Assembly: GCA_041538025.1 (NCBI GenBank)
Contig: JBGOEV010000002.1
Span: 49,933-113,932, forward strand
Direction of reading: 5' to 3'
Source: Thermosaccharophagus gerlachensis
GTDB taxonomy: Bacteria; Armatimonadota; Fervidibacteria; Fervidibacterales; Thermosaccharophagaceae
DNA length: 64,000 nt
The position numbers were made by a program, and so were the translations under genes. Each line of letters opens with the position of its first letter. The stretch's first letter is position 1. This document shows, in pieces, positions 51,852 to 60,075 of this stretch. The notes beneath the pieces are model-generated. The model had not been told where the DNA came from and did not search any database. It saw only the letters and a list, made by a program, of their open reading frames with translations.

Positions 51852-52656
51852 TTTAAGCGAGAGGTTGGGTGTAAATGTGAGGCTCGTCAGGAGTGAAGAA
51901 GGATGGATGATTGAGCTTGGTGAAGATGTGGTGAGCTCAAAGCCACAACCAAGATACATATCCGAGTTGAAACCTGTGCTGCGCAATCAAGATGCAAACA
52001 CACCGCATATCCTGTATTGGATGTTTCGCGATGTCAGGGTGAAAGAGGATGAAAGCACGCTTCGTTCCCGTGTGCCGTTATTGCGCTATGACATATCTCT
52101 CTTCGTGCCCGGTGTCATGTCAGTTGATGGGTGCGAGAAGGAGGGAGATGAATTCGTCAAGGCGTTCGGACATTACCATCCATACCTTCGCGGGAAGGAT
52201 CTAACATTCCCAGAAGTTTATGAAGTTGCCTATGGGCGTGTGCTCTTTCTGCTTCAGCAACCGGAGGATGTCTTTCAACCCAAAGAAGGCATAAGGAGGG
52301 TAATCATTGTTGAAGTGGACGCGATGGATGAACGAAAACTCGTTGTCATACCGCCGAACTTTGGGCATGTAGCAATAGTAGTTGGGGATGAACCCGTTGT
52401 CACATCAAACTGGGTCGCAAGGAACTTTGACTCGCAGTATGCTCCATTCGCTTTGATGCGAGGCGCAGCCTATTACATCGTCAAGAAAGGTAATGGGTGG
52501 GCGTATGAGCCAAACCCAAATTATCCACGCCTACCATCTCCTGAGGTTATCAACTCAGCATCACTTGAGACTTTCGGAGTCCCAACTGATTCACCAATCT
52601 ACGTAGCATGCTTAAGGGAGCCAAGTAAATTCCAATTCCTAATTGAGCCATCTTAG
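51844..52656 (+). CDS. pgiA: Cupin-type (archaeal) glucose-6-phosphate isomerase
   Basis: 270 residues. The cupin metal site matches that of Pyrococcus phosphoglucose isomerase: H110 and H112 in GHYH, E124 in PEVYEV and H175 in PNFGHVAIV, followed by the substrate-loop region NWVARNFDSQYAPFALMRG. It interconverts glucose 6-phosphate and fructose 6-phosphate. It is longer than the Pyrococcus enzyme (189 residues), with an N-terminal extension of about 60. The start overlaps the kinase gene by 8 bases and follows GGAGGTGAGATGAACG, which implies coupled expression. Confidence 0.9.
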   Translation: MIDLSERLGVNVRLVRSEEGWMIELGEDVVSSKPQPRYISELKPVLRNQDANTPHILYWMFRDVRVKEDESTLRSRVPLLRYDISLFVPGVMSVDGCEKEGDEFVKAFGHYHPYLRGKDLTFPEVYEVAYGRVLFLLQQPEDVFQPKEGIRRVIIVEVDAMDERKLVVIPPNFGHVAIVVGDEPVVTSNWVARNFDSQYAPFALMRGAAYYIVKKGNGWAYEPNPNYPRLPSPEVINSASLETFGVPTDSPIYVACLREPSKFQFLIEPS

Positions 52657-52699
52657 TCAAGCGCCAATGGAGCGCAAAATCTCGCATTCGTTGCGACCA

Positions 52700-53500
52700 T
52701 TACTTTGCACAGCTTGATGTGTGTCGTTTTGAAGCACCTTCAGGGAGCATGATCTTGTGCAGATGGGGTGCTAACGCTTCGATGAAGCGCTGTGCTATTC
52801 GTTCATAACCCAAATCGTTGGGATGAAGCCCATCCTCGCAAAAGAAGCGCTCATCATACATCTCCTTCACCGACTTGAGGTCAACGAGCACCGCACCACT
52901 TTCGCTTGCAAGGCGCTCAATTATAGCGTTGTATGTCCTTGACTGTGTGGCGAGGAAGCGTCGCTCCGGCTCTGGAAGGAGCTTTGCGAAAGGCTGTCTC
53001 TCCATCTCTGGCAAATTAGCTATGAGGATGAGCGCACCACTTTTGCTATGTAGCATCAAGAGCATCCACTTAAGTAGCCTCTCAAACGCTTTCGGGTGGA
53101 CGCGATGCCTAACATCGTTACCGCCAACCCAAATGGAGACCACCGTCGGATTTGAGGCGAGAGCAAGCGGAAGCTGTCTTTGCGCTGCATCTGTTATCCT
53201 TGCACCACTCCTTCCGACATTGATCAATCTCCATTTGCGATTGGTGCTCCGCTCAAGATAGCTATGTAGCAAAGTGACGTATCCTTTTTCAAGCGAGCTT
53301 GCGCCCGCAGCCTGCGTATCGCTCGCACCAATAGCTACATATGTTGGTTTTTTATGCGCTTCATCAATTTGCTTTACAGCGATGTCACCAGCTCGCCACT
53401 TGGAGCAGCCAGACTGAAGCAATATTGCTATCCACCAAACTTTGAAGGAACGCCACAGAGCGCGTAGCTGTTTGAGTATGAAGCAAGCTTTTCGTTTCAT
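52700..53500 (-). CDS. SGNH/GDSL-family hydrolase, probably exported
   Basis: 266 residues. Hydrophobic N-terminal region (about 15-30). SGNH blocks: VAIGASDTQAAG (block I serine in GASD instead of GDS), NVGRSGA (block II Gly), VGGNDVR (block III Asn), DGLHPNDLGYERIA (block V Asp and His). Members hydrolyse esters of lipids or acetyl groups from polysaccharides. It lies 9 bases downstream of the SMP-30 gene. Confidence 0.85.
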   Translation of the reverse strand: MKRKACFILKQLRALWRSFKVWWIAILLQSGCSKWRAGDIAVKQIDEAHKKPTYVAIGASDTQAAGASSLEKGYVTLLHSYLERSTNRKWRLINVGRSGARITDAAQRQLPLALASNPTVVSIWVGGNDVRHRVHPKAFERLLKWMLLMLHSKSGALILIANLPEMERQPFAKLLPEPERRFLATQSRTYNAIIERLASESGAVLVDLKSVKEMYDERFFCEDGLHPNDLGYERIAQRFIEALAPHLHKIMLPEGASKRHTSSCAK

Positions 53501-53509
53501 GCTTCCTCT

Positions 53510-54475
53510 TTACTTCGGTCCTATGCCACGAACCTTCAACCTTATGGCATATAATGAGGTGCGAGCCGTCAAGAAGAGCGTCATCATATCGCTATCGCCG
53601 AAAGCACAATTCGCTGGTATCTCGGGCAGCTTTATCTTACCAAGCAGTTTGCCGTTGCTGTCAAACACCCACAACCCACCGGGTCCTGTAACATACAAGT
53701 TCCCCAACACATCTACCTTCATACCATCTGGCGCACCGGGCTCATTGCTACTCATGTCAGCAAACACATCCCCTCCAGTGAGCCTTCCGTCTTCCATCAC
53801 ATTGAAGAGTCGGACATGCTTCCTTGCCGAATCATCAACATAGAGTCGTTTTTCATCTGGCGAGAGGGCAAGCCCGTTTGGACGATCAAAGTCCTTCGCA
53901 ACGAGCATTAGCTTTCCATCTGGCGAGATGCAATACAAACCTTGGAAATCAAGTTCACGCTCACTTTGTTTAACGCCATATGGCGGATCGGTGAAGTAGA
54001 TAAACCCATCTGACCTTACAACGACATCGTTTGGGCTGTTAAGGCGTTTGCCAAGATAACGATCCGCAAGAACAGTTATGCTCCCGTCCTTCTCAGTTCT
54101 CGTGACACGCCTGTTGAAGTGCTCACATGCTATCAATCGCCACGATGAATCAAAGGTCAAACCGTTACTCTGCCCACTCGGTTTCCTGAATATCTCGACC
54201 TTACCGTTGGGAGACCACTTGTAGATCGTATCTGCAGGTATATCGCTGAAGAGCAAATAACCATCACGATGCCATACAGGTCCTTCGGTGAAGACAAAGC
54301 CAGTTGCGAGCTTGAGTGCTACTGCATCTTTCGGGATAAGCTCAAACAAGCGCTCGTTGTGAACCTCAATTGTGATTTGCACTTGCTGTGCACCAGCATA
54401 TCTTTTTGCGATGTCGCTTTCACCGTGGTATCCAAAGAGCATGTAAAGTAACGGAGCAAAGCACATTGTTACCAC
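53510..54475 (-). CDS. SMP-30/gluconolactonase family protein
   Basis: 321 residues; probable signal peptide at 1-15. A six-bladed propeller with metal-binding residues in FTEGPVWHRDGYLLFSDI, NSPNDVVVRSDGFIYFTDPP, RPNGLALSPDEKRLYVDD and APDGMKVDVLGNLYVTGP. The family hydrolyses aldonolactones with Ca2+ or Zn2+. Export suggests it acts on sugar lactones outside the cytoplasm. Its neighbours are an SGNH hydrolase and a double UspA gene. Confidence 0.88.
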   Translation of the reverse strand: MVTMCFAPLLYMLFGYHGESDIAKRYAGAQQVQITIEVHNERLFELIPKDAVALKLATGFVFTEGPVWHRDGYLLFSDIPADTIYKWSPNGKVEIFRKPSGQSNGLTFDSSWRLIACEHFNRRVTRTEKDGSITVLADRYLGKRLNSPNDVVVRSDGFIYFTDPPYGVKQSERELDFQGLYCISPDGKLMLVAKDFDRPNGLALSPDEKRLYVDDSARKHVRLFNVMEDGRLTGGDVFADMSSNEPGAPDGMKVDVLGNLYVTGPGGLWVFDSNGKLLGKIKLPEIPANCAFGDSDMMTLFLTARTSLYAIRLKVRGIGPK

Positions 54476-54481
54476 TGAGCA

Positions 54482-55420
54482 TCACCCCCGTTGTGTTTTC
54501 GCCTTGCTCAAAGCCAACTCAAAAGCCTTTGCTCTCCCAACTATGGCAGGTGCGCTACACTCCCTAATTATCCTTTCAGCAACGCTTCCCCAAAGGAAGC
54601 GTGAAAGACCTGTTCGCCCATGTGTCGTCATCACAATCAGGCTTATTTCATTCTCTTCGGTGAACTCAATTATGCCTTCAGCTGCATGGTGGCGTTTCAA
54701 TGCATGGCAATGCATCTTATCTCTGAGACCGTTTGCTGCTTCAGCCATCGCTTGTAGCTTCGCTTTAACCATTGCTTCAAGCTTGCCCAATGTCTCACGC
54801 TCGCTTATAGCCTCAAGCAATTCCATGACATGCAGGACAAACACGCTTGCGCCTATCTCCTTAGCCAACAACACAGCGTATGAGAGAGCCGATGAGCTTG
54901 CCTCGGACAAATCTGTTGGGACGAGTATGCGTTCGTATGATGGCTTGCTTGGCTTACTTATTGAGAGGACCGGTCTATCCGAAGCTTGAACAATCCTTGC
55001 AGCTGTTGAACCAACAAACCAACCGCTAATGCCACTCTCACCCTTTGTGCCCATCACAATGAGGTCTGTGTCATGAGAACGCGAAAACTCAATTATCGCA
55101 TGGTGAGCATCGCCCTCAAGGACGAACGGTTCTGCATCAATGCCAGCCAGCTTTAGCTCATCTGCCTTCGCCCTCAGCTTATTCAAAGCCTCCTCTTTCA
55201 TCCGAGTCATCACGGTGTTCATCAGCACAGGTATGTCGGCAGGGAGTGGTTCAAGCAATTCACCTGCGGTGTATGCCGTAGCGATGTTTGGGACGCAGTG
55301 CACAAGTGCGAGCCTTGTCCCGAAACGCTTTAGGAGCGGGAGAAGAAACTCAAGCGCAGCCTCTGAAAGTTCGGAGAAGTCCGTTGCCCATGTAGCATGT
55401 TTCCACATCGTTCCGATCAC
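54482..55420 (-). CDS. Universal stress protein with two UspA domains
   Basis: 312 residues: two UspA domains in tandem (1-150 and 165-300). Both retain the ATP-binding pattern G-2x-G-9x-G(S): MGTKGESGISGWFVGSTA and TTHGRTGLSRFLWGSVA. Tandem Usps are linked to starvation, redox or heat responses; the specific signal is unknown. Starts 47 bases after the MFS gene. Confidence 0.92.
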   Translation of the reverse strand: MIGTMWKHATWATDFSELSEAALEFLLPLLKRFGTRLALVHCVPNIATAYTAGELLEPLPADIPVLMNTVMTRMKEEALNKLRAKADELKLAGIDAEPFVLEGDAHHAIIEFSRSHDTDLIVMGTKGESGISGWFVGSTAARIVQASDRPVLSISKPSKPSYERILVPTDLSEASSSALSYAVLLAKEIGASVFVLHVMELLEAISERETLGKLEAMVKAKLQAMAEAANGLRDKMHCHALKRHHAAEGIIEFTEENEISLIVMTTHGRTGLSRFLWGSVAERIIRECSAPAIVGRAKAFELALSKAKTQRG

Positions 55421-55467
55421 CTCTGTTTCTTTTTGCCCCTCATCAAAACTTTAAGACAGTTTGGCTT

Positions 55468-56796
55468 TCAGTGACACTTTCGCAACGCTACAGTGACGGG
55501 TCTTTCTTTGACATTCCTTATGAGCACAGCGCCGATGAAGAAGTAAACCATGCAGGCAAGGAATGTAAGCCTCCAGCCTGCACCCCTCCCAAAGACGGAG
55601 TTGCCTATATCGCCAATGTATCCTCCAACCAAACCAGCCACTGCTTGTGGCAATGTGAAAGCGATATGGAAGACTGCCATGAACTTGGCAGCCAGGTTGA
55701 GTGGCACTAAGTTGCATGCCAAAGCCCAATCAACAGCGCTGAATGCTCCAAAGCCGATGCCAAGCATCAGCGCTGCGAACATGGCAGTGGCAACAGATTT
55801 TGCGCAGACAAATGCTATACCACCACATATGGCTATTGAGCATGCTATGAAGATGAGCAAGCGCTTGCTAAAAATGTCGGCGAGCTTCCCAGCCGGTGGG
55901 ATAGCGATTGCGCTCCCAATGAGCGCACATATGCTTATGAATGTTGTGTTTAGGACAATGTCATCGCACTTCAATGTATCACGCACATACCACCTCAAAA
56001 ACGGTATTGAGCCATAAACACCCATCTGGATGAAAAGGCGAGAGATAAACAGCCACATGAAACTACGATGCTCTATGACATCGCTGAAGCTCATTATCTT
56101 CCTGATGTTCTTCACCAATTTGCGAACGGTGACGAACTCGGTTTTTGAAATTGGCTCGTTCACCATAAAGAGTGTGAGGAATGACACAACGAGCAAAAGA
56201 GCGTGCGCCAGTAGGAGCAAGATGGAGAGGGCTTGAGCATCGCTCAAATCAAGCAGTCTGTATGCTCTGCCCAAGATGAGCCATGAGGCAACCATTCCAA
56301 CGGTGTTTCCTATCAACGCCCACATAGCCATATACGCCGATGCTACACCATGTTTGTCTGGTGGTAACACATCTGGTATAAGCGCCTGAAACGGTGCAGC
56401 AGCACAGTTGTGTGCGAATTGCAGTAACGAGAAACTTAAGCAGAGCAAATGGAACTCGCTACACCGCAAGAAAATGAACAATGGTGGTGTAGCCAACAAT
56501 GTCCCAAACACTAAGAATGCCCTTCGCCTGAAGCCGTAAAGTGACAATGAATCGCTCAACGGAGCCACAAGCAGTTGCGTTAAAGTTGATACTGTAGCCC
56601 CGATTGCGTTTAGCCATGCGAGTGCCCTGCCAATGTAAGCGGGCTCAAAAAATGCTTCAACGCGTATCTGCAGACCGTGCACAAGCATTATGCTCCAAAA
56701 AATGTTAAAGGGGAGCCACCAAAGTGTAACGCCGATGTAGCTTAAGATAGATACATTCTCGTGTGGTTCGTTTCCCTTCGCCCTCTTGGAGTTCAT
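55468..56796 (-). CDS. Major facilitator superfamily transporter (SLC45/GPH-like)
   Basis: 442 residues with about twelve membrane helices. The loop after helix 2 reads DSLSLYGFRRRAFLVFG, like the sugar:cation (GPH/SLC45) branch rather than the drug-export branch. Cargo is probably a sugar or glycoside; not provable from sequence. The stop lies 47 bases before the UspA gene. Confidence 0.85.
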   Translation of the reverse strand: MNSKRAKGNEPHENVSILSYIGVTLWWLPFNIFWSIMLVHGLQIRVEAFFEPAYIGRALAWLNAIGATVSTLTQLLVAPLSDSLSLYGFRRRAFLVFGTLLATPPLFIFLRCSEFHLLCLSFSLLQFAHNCAAAPFQALIPDVLPPDKHGVASAYMAMWALIGNTVGMVASWLILGRAYRLLDLSDAQALSILLLLAHALLLVVSFLTLFMVNEPISKTEFVTVRKLVKNIRKIMSFSDVIEHRSFMWLFISRLFIQMGVYGSIPFLRWYVRDTLKCDDIVLNTTFISICALIGSAIAIPPAGKLADIFSKRLLIFIACSIAICGGIAFVCAKSVATAMFAALMLGIGFGAFSAVDWALACNLVPLNLAAKFMAVFHIAFTLPQAVAGLVGGYIGDIGNSVFGRGAGWRLTFLACMVYFFIGAVLIRNVKERPVTVALRKCH

Positions 56797-56840
56797 TCTG
56801 GAAGGGAAAAGACGACAACGGATTTGTGTAAGATCCGCAT

Positions 56841-57698
56841 CTAAGCTACATCCGAAACCTCAGGCATCTCGCCTTCCTCTTCTGGCTTCTCCTCTTCCTC
56901 AAGTAGCTCCTCACCTTCAACCATTCCAACTTGCAACTGCAGTTTGGAGCGGTCTTCAATCCTCGCTATCTTGCCATCGCGTATCCAAACAACTCTGTCC
57001 GAAACATCAATCATCTTTAGGTCGTGAGTTGCTGAGATGACTGTTACGCCCTTCTCCTCATTCAGCTCCTTCAGCAGGTCAATTATCTCCCTTCCGGTGC
57101 GCAAGTCAAGGTTTCCAGTCGGCTCATCCGCAAGTATGATTGCTGGGTCGTTTGCCAATGCCCTTGCTATAGCCACACGCTGTTGCTGTCCACCAGAAAG
57201 CTCAGCTGGTTTGTGATTCCACCTATCTGCAAGCCCAACTCGTTTAAGCAGTTCCATACCTCTATCAAGCTTTTCATCTTCAGGTATGCCAGCGAATGTC
57301 ATCGGGAGGGTCACATTCTCAAGTGCTGTCATCACTGGTATGAGGTTAAATGTCTGAAAGATGTAACCAATCTTTCGGCAGCGAAGCCACGCAAGCTCAT
57401 ATGCATCAAGTTGAGCTAAGTCAACCTCATCTATGAAGACAGTTCCCTCAGATGGCTTATCAAGTCCGCCAATCATGTTGAATAGTGTTGACTTCCCTGA
57501 CCCTGAAGGTCCCATGATTGACACATACTCTCCCCTCTTTATGTCAAGGTCAATCCCTCTTAGCGCCCACACCTTCACCTTGCCCATCACATAGACCTTG
57601 TGCAAGTTACGGCAGCGAACCGTGTATTCAACAACTTGCTCATTGCTCTTCTCTTGAGCTATGCTCTCATTTGTGCGTTTGTTTTGCATTGCCATCAT
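56841..57698 (-). CDS. ABC transporter ATP-binding protein (MacB/LolD type)
   Basis: 285 residues. Walker A GPSGSGKST, Q-loop YIFQTFNLIP, signature LSGGQQQRVAIARAL, Walker B ILADEPTGNLD and switch histidine SATHDLKM are complete. The C-terminus adds about 35 acidic residues (Glu-rich). The type partners with FtsX-like permeases and moves lipoproteins, peptides or drives envelope rearrangement. The permease gene upstream (55-base gap) is the obvious partner. Confidence 0.93.
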   Translation of the reverse strand: MMAMQNKRTNESIAQEKSNEQVVEYTVRCRNLHKVYVMGKVKVWALRGIDLDIKRGEYVSIMGPSGSGKSTLFNMIGGLDKPSEGTVFIDEVDLAQLDAYELAWLRCRKIGYIFQTFNLIPVMTALENVTLPMTFAGIPEDEKLDRGMELLKRVGLADRWNHKPAELSGGQQQRVAIARALANDPAIILADEPTGNLDLRTGREIIDLLKELNEEKGVTVISATHDLKMIDVSDRVVWIRDGKIARIEDRSKLQLQVGMVEGEELLEEEEKPEEEGEMPEVSDVA

Positions 57699-57753
57699 TT
57701 ATCCCTCCCGTTTAAGTTTTAAATCCAGAGCCACGATGCCTGCAAATTGAAAT

Positions 57754-58488
57754 TTAAATCTCGGTCCTTAATGCAGCTGCAGCTGGCAACTTAGCAGCGT
57801 ATCTTGCTGGTGGAACACCAGCAAGTATTGATAATATGGTTCCAGCAGCGACCGAAATAATCAGCCAGCCTATCAACCCGATACCATGTTCGCCATAGAT
57901 TGCCCATTGCGTGTTTACCCAAACATGCCACCCTATGCCAAAGCTTGCTCTTAGCATCGCAACGAGTAGCCCGATGACGGCGCCGATAGCTGACCCGATA
58001 AATCCCATCAAGCCCGCTTCGATCAAGAAGAGGCGAATGATAAACTCATCAAGTGCCCCAAGACATTTCATCGTGCCTATCTCACGGTAGCGTTCCATAA
58101 CTCCCATCAGCATTGAGTTGACTATACCAACAAAGCAAATCAGCATAGCCATGCTGACAAGCCAATTGTATCTTGCGATATCTTCAGGTGTTAGCTGGAA
58201 GCCAACTTGAGTCTTGGCTACAGAACGAGCTATCGTGATCATCGTGGCTACGAACATCAGAAATGCAACGCTAAGGAATGTTGTTGAAGCATTAATGAGG
58301 GCTCTACCAAACCTTATAAGTATGTTTCTGGCGCAGATCCTGAAAGCGTCACGCCACGGTAGTTTGATCCTTCGCTTTATCTCTTCCCTCGTCAATCCGA
58401 ATATGCGCTCTTTAGCTGCTGCCATGCTTCTCCCTGCCCTCCTTGGCATGGTTTCATTTACAGCCATCAAATCATTTTGCAACTGCAT
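57754..58488 (-). CDS. Short FtsX-like ABC transporter permease
   Basis: 244 residues. A basic N-terminus is followed by a membrane helix (about 60-88), then three helices of an FtsX domain (about 108-130, 155-185 and 205-230) with the MGVMERYREIGTMKCLGALD motif. MacB-type permeases have a periplasmic domain of about 200 residues between helices 1 and 2; here only about 20 separate them. The gene is intact, so it is a compact version rather than a visible deletion. The ATG at 58488 has no clear ribosome site and lies in one arm of a long inverted repeat (58485-58571); other ATGs follow at codons 8 and 14. Confidence 0.75.
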   Translation of the reverse strand: MQLQNDLMAVNETMPRRAGRSMAAAKERIFGLTREEIKRRIKLPWRDAFRICARNILIRFGRALINASTTFLSVAFLMFVATMITIARSVAKTQVGFQLTPEDIARYNWLVSMAMLICFVGIVNSMLMGVMERYREIGTMKCLGALDEFIIRLFLIEAGLMGFIGSAIGAVIGLLVAMLRASFGIGWHVWVNTQWAIYGEHGIGLIGWLIISVAAGTILSILAGVPPARYAAKLPAAAALRTEI

Positions 58489-58571
58489 CGCTCAAATTGC
58501 CATAATGAATAAGATGGTAAGGTGACATAAGCTGAACAACTTGAGCGATGCTTGTTCCTGTCACCTTACCA
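58485..58571. promoter_or_regulatory. Interleaved perfect inverted repeats between divergent genes
   Basis: Arm A GCATCGCTCAA (58485-58495) pairs with A' TTGAGCGATGC (58541-58551). Arm B TGGTAAGGTGACA (58515-58527) pairs with B' TGTCACCTTACCA (58559-58571). The order A-B-A'-B' is that of a pseudoknot. GAACAA (58534-58539) and TTGTTC (58552-58557) form a smaller nested stem. Arm A contains the ATG of the ftsX-like gene on the minus strand. Confidence 0.65.
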
Positions 58572-58644
58572 AGGTGGGTTTTATTATAAGCTCGTGCGCA
58601 ACTTAATGCCATTGGAGAAAAGCATTTTTGGGGGTGATGGAGCT

Positions 58645-59637
58645 GTGCCTGCGAACTTGCCCCCTGAATTTATTGAAGCTCGCGAGCGCTTCCAGCGCGC
58701 TGAGACAATCTCGGAGAAGATTGAAGCGCTTCAGGAGATGCTCGCTATCTTACCGAAGCATAAGGGCACTGAGAAGCTTTATGCTGACCTTAGGCGCAGG
58801 CTCTCAAAGCTGAGACAAATGGAACAACAAGCACGGAAGGGAAAAAGCACATTCAATCCAACAGCTCACATAGTCAGGCAAGGTGCTGGGCAAGTCGCTT
58901 TAGTTGGCTACCCAAATGTTGGTAAGTCAAGCCTCCTAAACGCTCTAACTGGAGCTCAATCAAAAGTAGCCGAGTTCCCGTATACTACGCAACTCCCTGT
59001 GCCAGCGATGATGCAGTTTGAGAATGTTCAAATTCAGCTCATAGACACCCCACCAATATCTTCCGAATACTTTGAGCCATGGATCGGAGACATCGTAAGG
59101 AGGAGTGATGCAGCTCTTTTAGTTGTTGACCTTAGCAGTGATGAATTGCTTGATCAAGTTGATGTTGTGCGAGATTGTCTCAGGCAGGTTAAGGTAGAGT
59201 TGATCAGCGATGCTCACGATGTGAAGGATGACATAAAGGTAGCATATAGAAGGGCAGTCATAGTGGCAAACAAATTTGATGCTGATGGAGCAAACGAACG
59301 CTTAGAGATATTGCGTGAGTTTTATAGTGACCAGCTGCCCATACTGCCGACATCGGCTATAACTGGCTTTGGGCTTGAGGAGCTACGCAAGACGATCTGG
59401 CAGATGCTTGATGCGATAAGGGTTTACACGAAACGCCCAGGAGAGAAGCCAGACATGTCAGCACCGTTCATCTTGAAGCGCGGGAGCACAGTCCTTGACC
59501 TCGCTGAAGCAATACATAACGATTTCGCAGAGAGGCTAAAGTATGCGAGGGTGTGGGGCTCTGCGAGGTTCCCGGGACAGCCAGTTGAAAAAGACTATGT
59601 GTTGCAAGAGGGAGACATAGTTGAATTGCACACATGA
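58645..59637 (+). CDS. DRG/Obg-like GTPase with C-terminal TGS domain
   Basis: 330 residues. P-loop GYPNVGKSS (88-96), G2 threonine in FPYTTQLPVP, G3 DTPP and NKFD (G4) make up the G domain; a TGS domain closes the protein (about 268-330, FILKRGSTVLDLAEAIH). An N-terminal helical part (ANLPPEFIEARERF, EALQEMLAILPKHKGTEKL) is typical of DRG-type GTPases, which are linked to translation and ribosomes. The GTG at 58645 was chosen because the family starts MPANLPPE and GGGGGTGA lies before it; the frame is open upstream to 58552 through the inverted repeat. Confidence 0.9.
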   Translation: MPANLPPEFIEARERFQRAETISEKIEALQEMLAILPKHKGTEKLYADLRRRLSKLRQMEQQARKGKSTFNPTAHIVRQGAGQVALVGYPNVGKSSLLNALTGAQSKVAEFPYTTQLPVPAMMQFENVQIQLIDTPPISSEYFEPWIGDIVRRSDAALLVVDLSSDELLDQVDVVRDCLRQVKVELISDAHDVKDDIKVAYRRAVIVANKFDADGANERLEILREFYSDQLPILPTSAITGFGLEELRKTIWQMLDAIRVYTKRPGEKPDMSAPFILKRGSTVLDLAEAIHNDFAERLKYARVWGSARFPGQPVEKDYVLQEGDIVELHT

Positions 59638-59649
59638 GGTGATAAGAGC

Positions 59650-60051
59650 ATGAAGGGAAACAGAGAAGGGAAAAGCATTGAGGTGCGTTCTTTGAAGCGC
59701 TCGGAACTGTTGCGCCTTAAGCCACTCCGCAAGGAGCATATCTTTTGGGAAGAGGACGAAGAAGGCGTTGTCAGGATTAAAAGTGAGCGTGTCGGTTTAC
59801 TTGCCCGCATCATGGGTTTGATCTTGCGCATCACACCAAGGAGATACATACAGCTTGACGAGATCGGTTCAATCGTCTGGAAGATGTGTGATGGCGAACA
59901 TACAGTCGCTCAAATATCACAGGAGCTGATGAAGCGTTATAAGCTTGAAAGGCGAGAGGCTGAAACTTCGCTCCTGACCTTCATACAACACCTCCTAAAG
60001 AGGAGGCTTATAACGCTTCGATTTGACGACCTCGGGAATGAAAGCATTTGA
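59650..60051 (+). CDS. PqqD-family protein, stand-alone
   Basis: 133 residues. The C-terminal 90 form a PqqD/RRE-like winged helix (RYIQLDEIGSIVWKMCDGEH, then TVAQISQELMKRY). PqqD proteins bind a precursor peptide and present it to a radical-SAM enzyme. No precursor peptide or radical-SAM gene is nearby. Starts 12 bases after the GTPase gene with AGGTGATAAGAGC, so the two are co-expressed. Confidence 0.8.
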   Translation: MKGNREGKSIEVRSLKRSELLRLKPLRKEHIFWEEDEEGVVRIKSERVGLLARIMGLILRITPRRYIQLDEIGSIVWKMCDGEHTVAQISQELMKRYKLERREAETSLLTFIQHLLKRRLITLRFDDLGNESI

Positions 60052-60075
60052 GGGTGATAAAGAGGTGGCAATGAG

